The notes under the pieces: model-generated
Database searches by the model: none
Seen by the model: only the letters and a program-made list of their open reading frames with translations
Told to the model about the DNA's origin: nothing
In this document: positions 21,718 through 33,200 of the stretch, piece after piece
How positions within the stretch are numbered: position 1 is the first letter of the stretch
How the letters are laid out: each line of letters starts with the position of its first letter
Made by a program: the position numbers and the translations under genes
Assembly: GCA_014706385.1 (NCBI GenBank)
Contig: JACGZH010000008.1
Span: 372,001 to 436,000, forward strand
Direction of reading: 5' to 3'
DNA length: 64,000 bases
Origin: Phaffia rhodozyma
Taxonomy: Eukaryota > Basidiomycota > Tremellomycetes > Cystofilobasidiales > Mrakiaceae

Positions 21718-24700
21718 TCAATCTATAATCTCGATCACCCCACCCATCCGATTATGCACTCTCGGCTTCTTCTCATCCCCATCCCTATTATCATCATCCT
21801 CAACTAAGATAACGTCCGTCCGCCCTTCTTCATCTTTGTCTTCTCCATCCGGATCAATGTACCGACCTTTCTTCCTCCCATTTGAGAATTCGATATCTTT
21901 GTCATCCTCCTCTCCTCCTTCTGCATCCGCTCCCGCTCGAGCTCGTGCTTGTGATTCGGCTAGAGCTTTACTCTCTGCAAGTGCCATAGCCAACTGCTCG
22001 TCTTCCTCGTCATCCAACACGAACCCTCTTTTCTTCCCATTGCCGTTCCCGTTGCTGTGTCCATTTGGCTGAGTGTGAGTTTGAATATGATTGTGGGAAG
22101 AACGGGCTGATCGTCTACCGGTACTGCTCCCACTCCCACTGGTACTGCTCCCTGGTCTTGAAGGATCGAGAGAGTGGGGTAACAGTCGAGAGCTTCTTCC
22201 TGACCGACGGAGATTCCTGTTCTGATCCTGGTCTGGAGTGTACGGCCGGCTTTCACCGTCAGAGTTGGAGTCAGAGTACCTTCCGTCTGCGTCTGGGTCG
22301 GCGTCGGAATCGTTCGCGGCGCGGGAGGGAGATTGAGCGAATTGATCGGTAGATGTACGAGACTGATCGTCCGATGAGCGATCGTCGATAAACTGTAGAT
22401 TGTTTGGAGAAAGGACTGTCAGCGATGAGTGTTTCCAGACAGGGGTAAGGGGGACTTGCATCGTCGACATCACTAAGGAAGAAAAAAAAAACCGGACGGA
22501 GAACCAATAGGTTGGTAATATGAACCTGTCAGAAGTTTCCTCTCGAGAAGTGAGACGGGGAAGAAGAGAAAAAAGGAAGAGGAGAACAGGACGCACTTTC
22601 TATCAAACTCGGCATAACTAGGTCGATGAGCTTGTTGTCTGGTCCGAGTTCTGGTCGTCCGGTTAGCTGCTTGGGCTTGCATGATCGCTTGGGTCTCTAG
22701 TTTTCGTCGTGCTTTTTCTTGGCGCTTTTGTCAGTTTTAGAAAGGAAAAGAATGTATGTAATTTGTAAGCCAACTGATTGGCGGGAATCATGACGGAGGT
22801 AAGGGGAGGAGAGAAATGTAGAAAACAGAGAACACGGAGAATAAAAAAGCGGAGAGAGAAAGGAGAAGAAAAGAAACTATAGGGACAGCATACGGAGTAG
22901 CAAAAAAAAAAAAGAAGAAGCAGAAGAGAAAGCAGCAAAGGACTCACAGCGCGTTCTTTCTCAATCTTTGGCATATGCTCTTGTTCCAAGAACGTAGCCA
23001 TCCAAAGTTCCTTCTCCCTTGCCTGTTCCTCCGCCTTTTTTCTGACCGCTTTTGTCTTTGCGTTACCTGTTTGTGCCGATTTATCAGCTGAAGGTTCGGC
23101 TCGTAGTTGATTTATCACGCTTTCGAGCTCGATTTGAGTGGACGAGATTGGAACAAGAGGACAAGATTTTTTGAACGGGTTGGACGAGGTATATACCCGA
23201 GGTGAATCGTCGAACAACCAGTATCGTTTTTTGGATCTATCTATTCCTAACGGTTCGACAACTGAAAGCCAGAATTTAAGCAACCCCAGATTGTTTTGAT
23301 GAGAGCACAACGGATGATGAGTTACTGCGAGAAGAAGAAGAATGAAAAAGGGGGAAAGAAGGAAGATGAACGAAACTGAGAGGATTGGTGTCCTTGTGAA
23401 AGTCCGTTTGTCTCTGGCTGACAACTTTGTAGTGCAGGTTGATGGTGTCCCTGACCGAAGGCGCCAGGTATAGCTGCCAATCTACCAGTTGTCTTAACAA
23501 TTTTAACTGCGAGGTGGGGAAGTGCGGTACGACGAGACTCATCGTTTGCGGTCAGTTCTGGGTACTCTCGTACATCCTAGCATGTTTCACCGCGCTTTGT
23601 ATGCTTCCAGAGAGTGAGTATCACGAAAGAAGGATACGGACCTTTCCTTTCCAACCCAGAGACCAGACTCTAGAACCGACCGCATCCTCTCCTCCTTTAG
23701 CACCTTCTGAGACTTCGCCTTCTGCTCGGTTCAGCCTAAAGAGAGCCCTGAGCGGGTTCAGCCCTTTGCGCCATTCGTCTTCTTCCGCTTGTGTAGGAAG
23801 CGGAGCACGTGGTGGATCGTGGTGAGACAGGTAGGCGGGGTGGTAGAGGGATTGTCGATCCAGTTTTAGGTAGTTATCGATTGCTGTAAAAGAGAAAAGG
23901 AGCGAAGAGTTGGATAGAAAAATAGATAGAAGTATAGGTGGGATGAAAGATGACAAGGAGAGATTGAATGTGTGATCAAGATAACGTCAGTTAAAGTAGA
24001 GGCATACATTCGAGACAAAATCAACAAAGAGGATGATTACTTACTCCGAACAAGATATCGGGGAACGGTCTGAAAGCTAGTTGAGTCGGAACGCCGATGA
24101 CCAGCCAACGGGTCGAAAGTCAGAGATAAGAGAAAGTATGGAATGATATATATGATCAGGAAGACGAGGACAGACTTTATATTTCGGTCGGTTACCGTTG
24201 GGTTCAAGCACTGAAGAAACTTCTGGAAAGCATACGAGAGTGAGTCGGATTGGCCATCGTTATGAAGGGCTTGTTCAAGGCTGGAACGGAAAAGTAAGAA
24301 GAGGAAGCGAAAGAGATAAAACGAGTAGATGAAAGTCGTTAAGTGGGGACCACACACGAGGTCAGCTTGGGATATACGTCTGACGATGAAGAAGCAATGG
24401 CGAAGACAAACTCCATCGCGGTCCCCAAACCGTTTTTACCGATCATGTTTGGGTGGAACTTTGCTATAAAGGCCCAAATGAAGCTGAGGGCGCCATCAAG
24501 TTCGACCGATAGACATATGGAGATCAGGAAAGAAATTCGACAAAAGGACATAGTCAAACAAAGGAGTTATCCAGGAGGATACGATCGAACGCATATAGAC
24601 ACGCGACAGGAAACAATTCAGTAGAAGCGAAGGTTAGCAAAGTAAGAACGTTTTGAGAGAAAAATCCAAATCAGACCAGCCATGAGTCTTTTTCGAGAGG

Positions 24701-24895
24701 TTCTGGGGGAACTGATATGATCGAGACCAGACACAAAGTGGAAGCTCACCCAGTCTGCCAGTCATGAGCGGCATCGACCGGCTCGTTCGCTACCTGTTTA
24801 ACAAGAGCCGGCGCTGATGCCGAGCCTGATGCTATGGCGGAAGGTCTGTTCGGAGAAAGCTCTCTGTTCGGGCCTGACTGAGATGTCGAAGCCAT
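21718..24895 (-). CDS. WHIM-domain chromatin-associated protein with ubiquitin-interacting motif
   Basis: Multi-exon gene. Exon 1 (24895-24750) encodes MASTSQSGPNRELSPNRPSA, then VDAAHDWQTG; splicing into the next exon gives GFIWAFIAKFHPNMIGKNGL. Later exons read LSYAFQKFLQCLNPTVTDR and PRAPLPTQAEEDEWRKGLNP. Then WSLGWKGKVRIL and RQLVDWQLYLAPSVRDTINL precede PLGIDRSKKRYWLFDDSPRV, which together resemble the DDT/WHIM modules of ISWI-associated proteins (RSF1, CECR2, Itc1), where PLG.DR...YW is diagnostic. A basic helical segment follows (KTKAVRKKAEEQAREKELW). The C-terminal exon is acidic and Ser-rich and contains DEEDEQLAMALAESKALAES, a good fit to a ubiquitin-interacting motif. The protein ends MGGVIEIID. 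Some internal exon edges are not resolved. A cluster of MCB boxes lies 180-235 bases upstream of the start. Nuclear role inferred from the domains only. Confidence 0.65.
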
Positions 24896-25077
24896 GGGTC
24901 CAGATATTGAGAGAACGAATGTGGGTGCGATGCGTGCTATGCCTTACGTATGCTCTACCCGAGATGAACCGATGATAGCGAGCGTGTAAAGAGAAAAGGT
25001 GAGAAAGAGTTGAATGAAATCCTCGGCGCTAGCGAAATCAACCGAGAGCGCGAGAAGGCGTGGGGACCGATCGCCCG

Positions 25078-25130
25078 ACGCGTCTGATTACGCGTCGAGG
25101 GTCGCGTGGCACGCGTCGATGGTTACGCGT
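25078..25130. promoter_or_regulatory. Cluster of four MCB (ACGCGT) elements
   Basis: ACGCGT occurs at 25078-25083, 25090-25095, 25111-25116 and 25125-25130: four perfect copies in 53 bases, each followed by C. MCB elements are bound by MBF (Mbp1/Res-Swi6 type) factors for G1/S transcription in fungi. The cluster lies 183-235 bases upstream of the WHIM-type gene start and about 392-444 bases upstream of the epsilon-COP start. Confidence 0.7.
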
Positions 25131-25198
25131 CAAGTGATAGTTTGCTTAGTCATCTGGTATGATCACGCGGGTAACTGTTCAACACTACACTTTACTCT

Positions 25199-25347
25199 AT
25201 TGAGTCTATAGAGAGCCTACTACAAAACGTGTGGTTCGTTTTGTAATGTTTTCTGTAATCACCGTTCTAGTCGAGCCATTAGAGAGGCTTGTAGTCATTT
25301 GCCTGAACACGTTCGAGGCCCGTTTTGTAGTCGATCTATAGACAATG
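25199..25347. repeat. MITE-like imperfect inverted repeat with hairpins
   Basis: The left arm (from about 25199) reads ATTGAGTCTATAGAGAGCCT followed by ACTACAAAACG. The right arm (to about 25347), reverse-complemented, reads ATTGTCTATAGATCGACTAC followed by AAAACG. The arms align over about 25 bases with small gaps and enclose about 100 bases. Inside the left half TACAAAACG and CGTTTTGTA form a 9-bp stem with a 7-base loop. Just beyond the right arm CTACACC-GT-GGTGTAG forms another small hairpin. No coding capacity. A non-autonomous element remnant is the simplest reading. Confidence 0.45.
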
Positions 25348-25521
25348 TACTACACCGTGGTGTAGTGATCTGTATAGTAGATCCCCGACAACCTGGCTTA
25401 CGTAATCAACCCCCCCGCCCAGGGCTTTTGCTGTCGACCCGTTTCCTTCTGTTTTGCTCACATCTCCATCAGCAAACACACCCGTCTACACTCATCTCTC
25501 ATCCACGTCTCATCAGCCAAC

Positions 25522-26758
25522 ATGGACAGCGATCAACTCTTTCACATCAAGCATCTCTTCCACCAGGGTAACTTTAACCAGTGTACGTTCTTTGTTCCGT
25601 GGTCCAGGCCGTCATGCAGTCATGCCATCTCTCTTTTCTCCTCATCTCGGGCTCACAGACGCTCCTCGGTCAATTCATAGGCATCACTACCGGCACGCCT
25701 CTCATCGAGTCCGGTCCCGACTCTACTTCTGTAGCTCTCTATGTCGCCCGTTCACACCTAGCCCTTCTCCCTCCCGCAACGGATGCTGCGATCGACATCC
25801 TGTCTCGATCACCAGACCCTGAGGCCCCGGAAATCAAGGCATTCTCTTTCCTGGCATCATACATTCAAGATCCCCAAGAAGAACCTCTTGACGGACTTCG
25901 AGACCTCCTAATCGAGCTAGAGGATGGCGAACAGGAAGAGTCGACCGATAACGCCGTCCGAGTTGCTGCCGGTACTGCCTTTTTCAGAGCGGCTGAGAAG
26001 GAAGAGGCCGTCGACGCTCTCAACGCTCACAAGGACTCTTTGGAGTGGTGAGTTTGTTTGTATCGGTTCCTTTCTCGTCTATTTGAAATCTGACGAAATT
26101 ATCAATACAGCTCCGCACTTTTGGTTCAGATCTACCTCTCAATCGACAGGCTCGATCTCGCAAAGCGAGCGTACGAGCACGCCAAGGCCTTTGGTGAGGA
26201 CTCCCAGCTTGTTCAGCTGATGGATTCCTGGATCACTCTTCGTTCGGTCAGTCTAGACTCGAGTGTCATGTTCGACATTCTATTGCTCATTGATCTTCAT
26301 TTTTACACCATTTCATTTTCGTCTCCTTACACATAATAGCAAGGCCCAACTCTCCAACAAGCCTATTACTTCTACGACGAGACTCTTCTTGCGCCCACCG
26401 GCCGAACCGCTCCCATTCTTGCTGCCCATGGAGCGGCCCATCATCTACTTGGACACAAAGAAGAAGCAGAGGGTGACGTTAATGCAGCGCTCGAGGTCGC
26501 AAACGAACAAACTGGAGAAGCAGGAGCAATCGCTACTGCTGCTGGTGTACTAGGCACCCAGGCTGTACTTGAGTAAGTTTTCTCATCCCCTCCTTTGACA
26601 TCACTGATAGACAACTAACCCCATTTTCAATAAATCAAAATTTCCTTCCTCGTAGCCAGCTCAAATCAGTCTATCCATCACATCCTCTTGTGCTCGACCT
26701 GGCCGCCAAGGATCTTGCTTTCGATGAGGCTGCTGCCAAGTTTGCTGTTTTCGTCTAG
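25522..26758 (+). CDS. SEC28: Coatomer subunit epsilon
   Basis: Epsilon-COP of the COPI coat, which stabilises alpha-COP for Golgi-to-ER transport. The protein begins MDSDQLFHIKHLFHQGNFNQ, the TPR-like N-terminus of the family. Main exon blocks are LLGQFIGITTGTPLIESGPD, VALYVARSHLALLPPATDAA, FSFLASYIQDPQEEPLDGLR, VRVAAGTAFFRAAEKEEAVD, then SALLVQIYLSIDRLDLAKRA, LQQAYYFYDETLLAPTGRTA, HLLGHKEEAEGDVNAALEVA and AVLDQLKSVYPSHPLVLDLA, finishing AAAKFAVFV at TAG 26756-26758. The TPR-solenoid arrangement and the AYYFYDE and GHKEEAE motifs are typical. The first junction (about 25568-25660) is unresolved: donors GTAACT at 25568 and GTACGT nearby do not join in frame to the CACAG acceptor before ACG, so a microexon may lie between. 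Confidence 0.9.
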
Positions 26759-27285
26759 AGTTCATGAGGGATCAATAATAAAAAAAGGGAGCCTTCCTGA
26801 ACAGAGAAAGATCATCTTTTCCCCTCTTCCCTTTCTTCCTTGGACCTTGACAACATTATCTACACCACTATCATATATGTCAAAAACAATCCCCCAAATC
26901 TTTGTCCCTCCCGCTCTGCGAGTATCTTTCGTCTGGCATCTTTCCGGTCACATTGTTTCGCCCAATCGAGTTTCAACCTTATATTCCCCTTGATAGAGCA
27001 CTTTACATGAATTGCACATTCCACATTCTAGGCGTATCTAAAGAGTTTATATTACCGATGTTTGATTAGAGGTCTAAAGACATAAACAAGCAAATCAGAC
27101 GCCGTAAGCAGCACCAAAAACAGCTGTTTATAGAACCATCCACAAAGCAAAGAACGAAGAAGATTTCAAAGTGAAAAACGAAATTAGATGAGCAGTAGTG
27201 ATAATGATGATGATGATAGTGAACACATCAACAATGATCTCGAATTTAGAAGATTTCACGAAGAAAGAGAGGATGAAATAGAACG
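26759..27285. other. Convergent intergenic region
   Basis: About 530 bases between epsilon-COP and the ABC transporter 3' end. It has a GATGATGATGATAG microsatellite around 27205. No gene seen. Confidence 0.4.
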
Positions 27286-30200
27286 CTACGCGAGTTCTCC
27301 TCTGATTCGAAGGATGTCTGACCGGGTGAGCTGGGCTTGATCGCACACTGTTTCAGCATTATCATCAGTAACAGGAAAAAAAAAACACATATCGGTCAGG
27401 TCACCTTTTCGTCCGTCGCCTCAGAACCGAGTAACAAGGGAAGAACATACTGCTTCTGAAGATGGAATTCTCCCGATCAAACAACTCAATGGGCGATGCG
27501 AACTCTGCGACTTTTCCAGCATCCATTACTGAACGGATGAACAGCATCGTCGGTCGAAAGCGCACAGCGAGATGACGTAAAATAAGTTTCCTACTTTTGT
27601 TTCTGTATTTCCAAAATGAATAAATAGGAAGATAACAGTCTTACTAAGGATTCGGTCACTGTTCGCGGTTATCAACGTCAAACAAAATTGTGGAAATAAT
27701 ATAGAGCGGCCAGTAAGCAACTGGCCTGTGCTTGATGTTCTTCAAATTCCTTATTCAGCTACTGAACCAAACTTACTAGAACGCGACTGTCGCCAATCTA
27801 CAAGGGGGATGAGACAGGTCAAAACGTCGGTGAGAAGCTCCAGGGACGAACAAAGTAAGACGAGGAGTACCTACCGATGAGCAATTGAGATGATTGTCTT
27901 ATTCTTGAATTCATTCTTTCGGTAGTGTATGTTTTAGATTTGGTGTCAGTCGAATTATTGCGTTCACAAGATGGCTCGACTCGACGAAAGAAGAAAATGG
28001 AGAGATGGACCAACCCTGATGGTGTCCTGAATACTGGCGTCTGATGAACAGGACCGGACAGCAAAGCAGATGAAAACGTCATTTATCAGTCATTCGTCGA
28101 AAAGACAATGGAGGGAACATACCAGTCTCCATATCGACGGAGGAAGTGGCCTCATCAAGGATCACGATTCTGTTACAATAGTCGGTCAGCTCGGAATTCC
28201 ACAATAAGATCAACAGATTACCCAAAACAACATCTACCTTGGGTCTCGGACGACCACCCGGGCAAGCGCTACGAGCTGTCGTTCACCTGCACTGAAATTT
28301 GCCCCATCATCCTACAGCCATTGGCGATGGCAGCGGCGATGAAGATGAGCGCACATATCGATTGAACAATAGGCTAATGCTATACCGCCAAAACATATAG
28401 ACAACAAATATCAAGTGAAAACTCACCTGAACCATCGCACCCAGCTTGAATTTCTCCAGTCGCGCCTGTACCTCTGGCGAAGCGTCTGGATCGGCCAGCA
28501 GATGGGTACGCTTGCTGCAAGTACAGATACAAGATGACGCACAAGACAATTAGCTTAGGCCGTTACGACAACAGAGACAAACCTACACAAGCCAGTTCAG
28601 ACCTACAGCGCAGAAAGCAGCTGCTCAGGAGTACATGTTCCGTCAGGATCCAAATTCGACGCGATAGTCCCGTTCCACAGGAGTGGATCCTGTTCACAAC
28701 CAGCAGCCGCACACATTGGTTAGTCCAGCACTTCATTCACTTACATACACCTGACCAAACTCACTTGCGGCACAATTCCTAACTTCCGCCGGATCGGGTC
28801 CAGTCCAATTGATCGCAAGTTCACGCCATCCACCTCGATTGATCCCTCAGTCAGCTCAACAATTCGGAAAAGCGCTTGAAGGAGACTCGACTGATAGATG
28901 AAATGAAAAAGAATTGGTAGATGGTCGGTATGTGTAGTTGCGTTAGATCATAAGATCGCTTTGCTTGATCATAGCTTACTTTTCCTGCCCCGGTCCGACC
29001 AACAACACTGTAACGAACGACAATGATCACACCAGAGAATAAATGACTTGTCAGTGTGTTAGTCCCAGTGCCTTATTCATTGGCCGTCATCCGTCACTTC
29101 TGCCTGCTTCCGATGCCACTTGCATAACACTCACACTTACCCTATCTTTTCACCAGCACCGATGCTGAATGACAAGCCTTTAAGCACGGCAGGAAGATCC
29201 TCTCGATACTTCAGCACTACATTTCGAAGCATAATTTCTCCTGCAGATGGCCAATCTTGTGCAGGATCGTCAGCCGTCGACTTGGCCGCCTCAGATGGTA
29301 GTTCAGCGTAATACGCAACTCGCTCAGCTGTGTTCATGTCCTGTTCGACTGAACAACGTTTTCCGAACGCAATAGCCAAACACAGCCAAGCAAAGTCAGT
29401 TAGATGGTCACGACATAGATAAGGAAGACATAACACCTTGAGCAAAGATGCTATTTGAAATAAAAACCACAAATGTTTGGGAGTAAGGAACATGCAACCA
29501 CTGATTCCCTCAAACAGCTCAAGTTAGGAGGAGATAGGACTGACTTGATAATCTGAGCAAAGATCTGCGTAAGAGCAAGAGCATATGTAAGAACGACGCC
29601 AAGTTTGGCAGGAGACTGTTGTCGATTGGGGGCAAAGATACAATGGACGCTTCAATCTTCTTGGGGTTCACAATATGATGTCTATAATCAATTAGTGTGA
29701 TGTCGTACCACAGTATTTCTGAATCCGACTCCGAAGAATGAGATAGCAAGAACCAGCAAGTTTCCAAGCGCCTCTAGTCGGATACCAAGCCATCTGTCGA
29801 GAATAAAACAGGAACAGCCAAGAGATCGTTAAGGATGTTCTACTATTCCCGGAATGAGTTACGATATATTGCGTACCTCTGAAGTGAAATCATGATGAAG
29901 TAGCATTTGTTTTGGACGTCAACCGCGTTCTCGGTTCGAGTAATGAATCGTTGTTCTGCGCCATAAGCTCGAATGGAAGACATTCTGTTCGTGTTGGGCA
30001 AGATAGATAATCAGAACTCTGTTATCTATGTACACAAGTCAATACAAGGTAAACAAACCCTCCGAGACTTTCTGTGAACAGAAAATAACAGCGTTCGGTG
30101 CGCATGTTGTTAAAATTTTTTGAAAGCCTCGGATCAGTACAATCTCTCTGCTATTGCTTTTCGAAATATCACGAAAACCTACCGCCAAACTGAGCATATA

Positions 30201-33200
30201 TGGTGGATCGCATGATGGAATCAATACGCTTTGCCTCTCGAGATGACGCTCGGTAGAATGTGGCCACGAAGTAGTACATCAAGAACAACGGGATGAATAT
30301 AAGTCCCAGATAAGGAAAAGCTATCCAAAGACCCAACGACAGCATCAAAAGATATCGGTGATCGTCCAAAACCATCGCGTCTCAAAATTAGAAGAAGGTT
30401 GCGTACCGTAAAAGACAAGAGCAACAGTTCCGAAGACGTTCAGACTCATAGTCAAAAATGTGTTCCTACCAAACAATAAATCGATGAGAATAGAGTAAGA
30501 CAACCAGCGGTAACTCAACCCCTGGAACTGTTATCGAACTCCTGATATATCTTCGTTCAATTTCAATCCAAATCTTGTACCTACCACTGCATAGGCAACT
30601 GATCATCTAACGTGGTGATATCTTTAGACAGCCTACTGATAATCCGCCCGACCTAACAGATGTTGACCATTATCAATATCATCAATCGAAACAAACTGGG
30701 TTTATGGTATCAGATTCATTCTGCATCACGTACCGGAGTCGCGTCAAACCATGAGACTGGGGTACCCATGACACCCGCGTAGGCAGCATTGAACAAGTTG
30801 TAGCTCGCATTGATTGTTGAAAGATACCTTGAGTTTTCAGAAATGATGCAAATCAGTTGGAAAACAATTAGTTGTAGAATTAAATCAATACTTCAACTGA
30901 AATACTAACACCATGAGCGATCCGATAACTTAGATTAAATTGAGTCAAGATTAGTTTTGGTATCAATACGAATGAAGAAGGTATTGCAGAACTTACAGGT
31001 CAACACAGAGTAGGCTAAACCGAGCTGAGAGGACAAGAGCGATACAGTATATTAGCTCTAGAAATATCTTCCATGACGAGGTATCCAAATATGTCAGATT
31101 GATAGAAAGAACAGGACACACCCCAGCATAAAGTCCCATGTCTAATAAAAGAAAAGAGGCATTGGAAGAAATTGAGAGAAGGGACAGATTGTCCAGAGTG
31201 AAGGTAAGTGCAAATGAGCAAACTATACCAAACAACGAAGTTCGACGCACATTGACTTTGGGTCCACCCATCTATAGAGTTTTCAGACCATTTGCCCAAG
31301 AAAATGGTATTACCAACGTTGGCAGCCTGATGATATAAAGTGATGTGCATTGAGGAGAGAACATTCATGGAAGTTTTTAGAACATACAGAGATTCAAATT
31401 TACTTGAGCAAGAACAAAGCATCCTAAGACTAAGTTGACATTTGAAACAACAGACCGACATATGGGATATAAGCCTTCTCAATGCTTACTGTCGAGAACT
31501 CGATCGAACTAGATTGGCAGAAGCGACTCACAGATGGGCGCGAGCCGATATGATCCCATGCTTCGAACGTATCGAGCATAGACAGACAAAGATACTGCTC
31601 CAACTTCTCGCTCCTCCTTCATAGTCAGCAACGCCCCCGGATCTTGCGCCTTTGTCTGCTCGGCAGCTGTGCCTTCGTTCGTCCTATCAGATCCTAGCTT
31701 GTTTGCCTGCTCAGCCAGCTGCTCTCGCTCGGCCGCCTGCTCGACTTCAATGCCGACTGTCTTGAGCTCGACATCCTCCCGAGTCTCAATTGCGTCGTAC
31801 TCAGCATCCGCGCCATCGTGACTCGACTGAGACACATGCTCGGCCAATAGCTTTGCTAGTACACCATTGGCAGCGAGAAGCTCTTCATACGTGCCCTTTT
31901 CTGCAATTTTTCCATCCACCATCTATCATATTGACGTATTGACACAAATATTTGATGAATACATCGATTAAAAACATATCAGAATATGAAGTAAATGTTT
32001 ATGGCATCAGTAATTCCCTATAATATGCAATATTATACATGGCCTACGCAGTGCACTCATCGCACTCACTGTAATGATCAGATCCGCCTTCGGCAGAACC
32101 TCAAGATGGTGCGTGATCAAAACCCGAGTTTTATTCCGGAGCGGTCCGCTGACCAGACCTTCGACGAGCGTCTTGCTCACATGTGCGTCAACTGCAGAGT
32201 ACGATCATATGGAATACCAATGCAAGGTTGAAAAGGCGAATGAGAACGCTAGACAGTACGTGGCATCTATGACTGACACGACTTCCGACCAAGGAACAAG
32301 CACAATCCTGTTGATACACATACCGGCTGAGAGCTACATCACCAGAGTGATGACCGGAAAAACATAGCAGATCCAAGCGAGCTCAGTCGTGAGCTCACAC
32401 GCATTATCCTCTGTTGTGAGACGACCATTATGAAAGAGAAGGATTAGGTGCTTACTGGATCGTCAAACAAATTGATCTCATTACCACAGTAAACTGCGCG
32501 CGCCAAACACACTCGAGCCTACGAGATAGTAGCAATAGTAGTGTTGAAAGTAGAAGCGATGACGTGCATTAGACGAAACAAGCCGATATCACTCATACTT
32601 TATGGGTCTTAGCTATAGCATATGATCAACTGCGTCTTACCTTCTGACCACCTGATAAGTTGATTCCTTTTTCTATTTGAGATAAAACAGCATATGCCCG
32701 ACTCATGACATGCGTCAGCTCGCTATAACTTGCTATGCTGCCCTATATATCAACTACACAGCCGTCGCGATATCAGATATCATATAGCGCTCTCACCTCC
32801 GATCTCGGTATATATCCCATGGGTCAGCATAGCGATGTCACTCTCCACTATATAGCCATTCAGTGTCACAAACATAAGAGTCGCGGATAAACGATGAGGT
32901 GATGCCCGATCGACCATGCCAGTCAATTTACCCAGCATGTTCACAAGCTCATGCAGGCTATAAGAAGTGGCACTTACATGCACATGCTTTGATGGTAGCA
33001 GTAAACCGTTCATCGTCCATTTCGGAGCCGAAGAGGATGTTCTCCTTTAGCGTTGCGTTCCTGAAAAGATATGGCAGATCAGAGCAGGAGAGTGTCAGAT
33101 ACAATGATATAGTTAACAACTGATCAAATTTCGAGCACTTTTGCCCCCAGCATGCTCATATGCATGTCTTTGCGGGCCACACCCAAGGTTCAAGTTGCAT

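Larger units (their letters stand above)
24896..25521. other. Divergent promoter, WHIM-type gene / epsilon-COP
   Basis: About 625 bases with four ACGCGT boxes (25078-25130) and a small imperfect inverted repeat with hairpins (25199-25347), each listed separately. No gene seen. Confidence 0.6.

Noticed and set aside
25199..25347. CRISPR-like or recombinase attachment site reading of the inverted repeats
   Set aside because: Only two imperfect inverted arms in a eukaryotic promoter, no regularly spaced direct repeats and no nearby recombinase.
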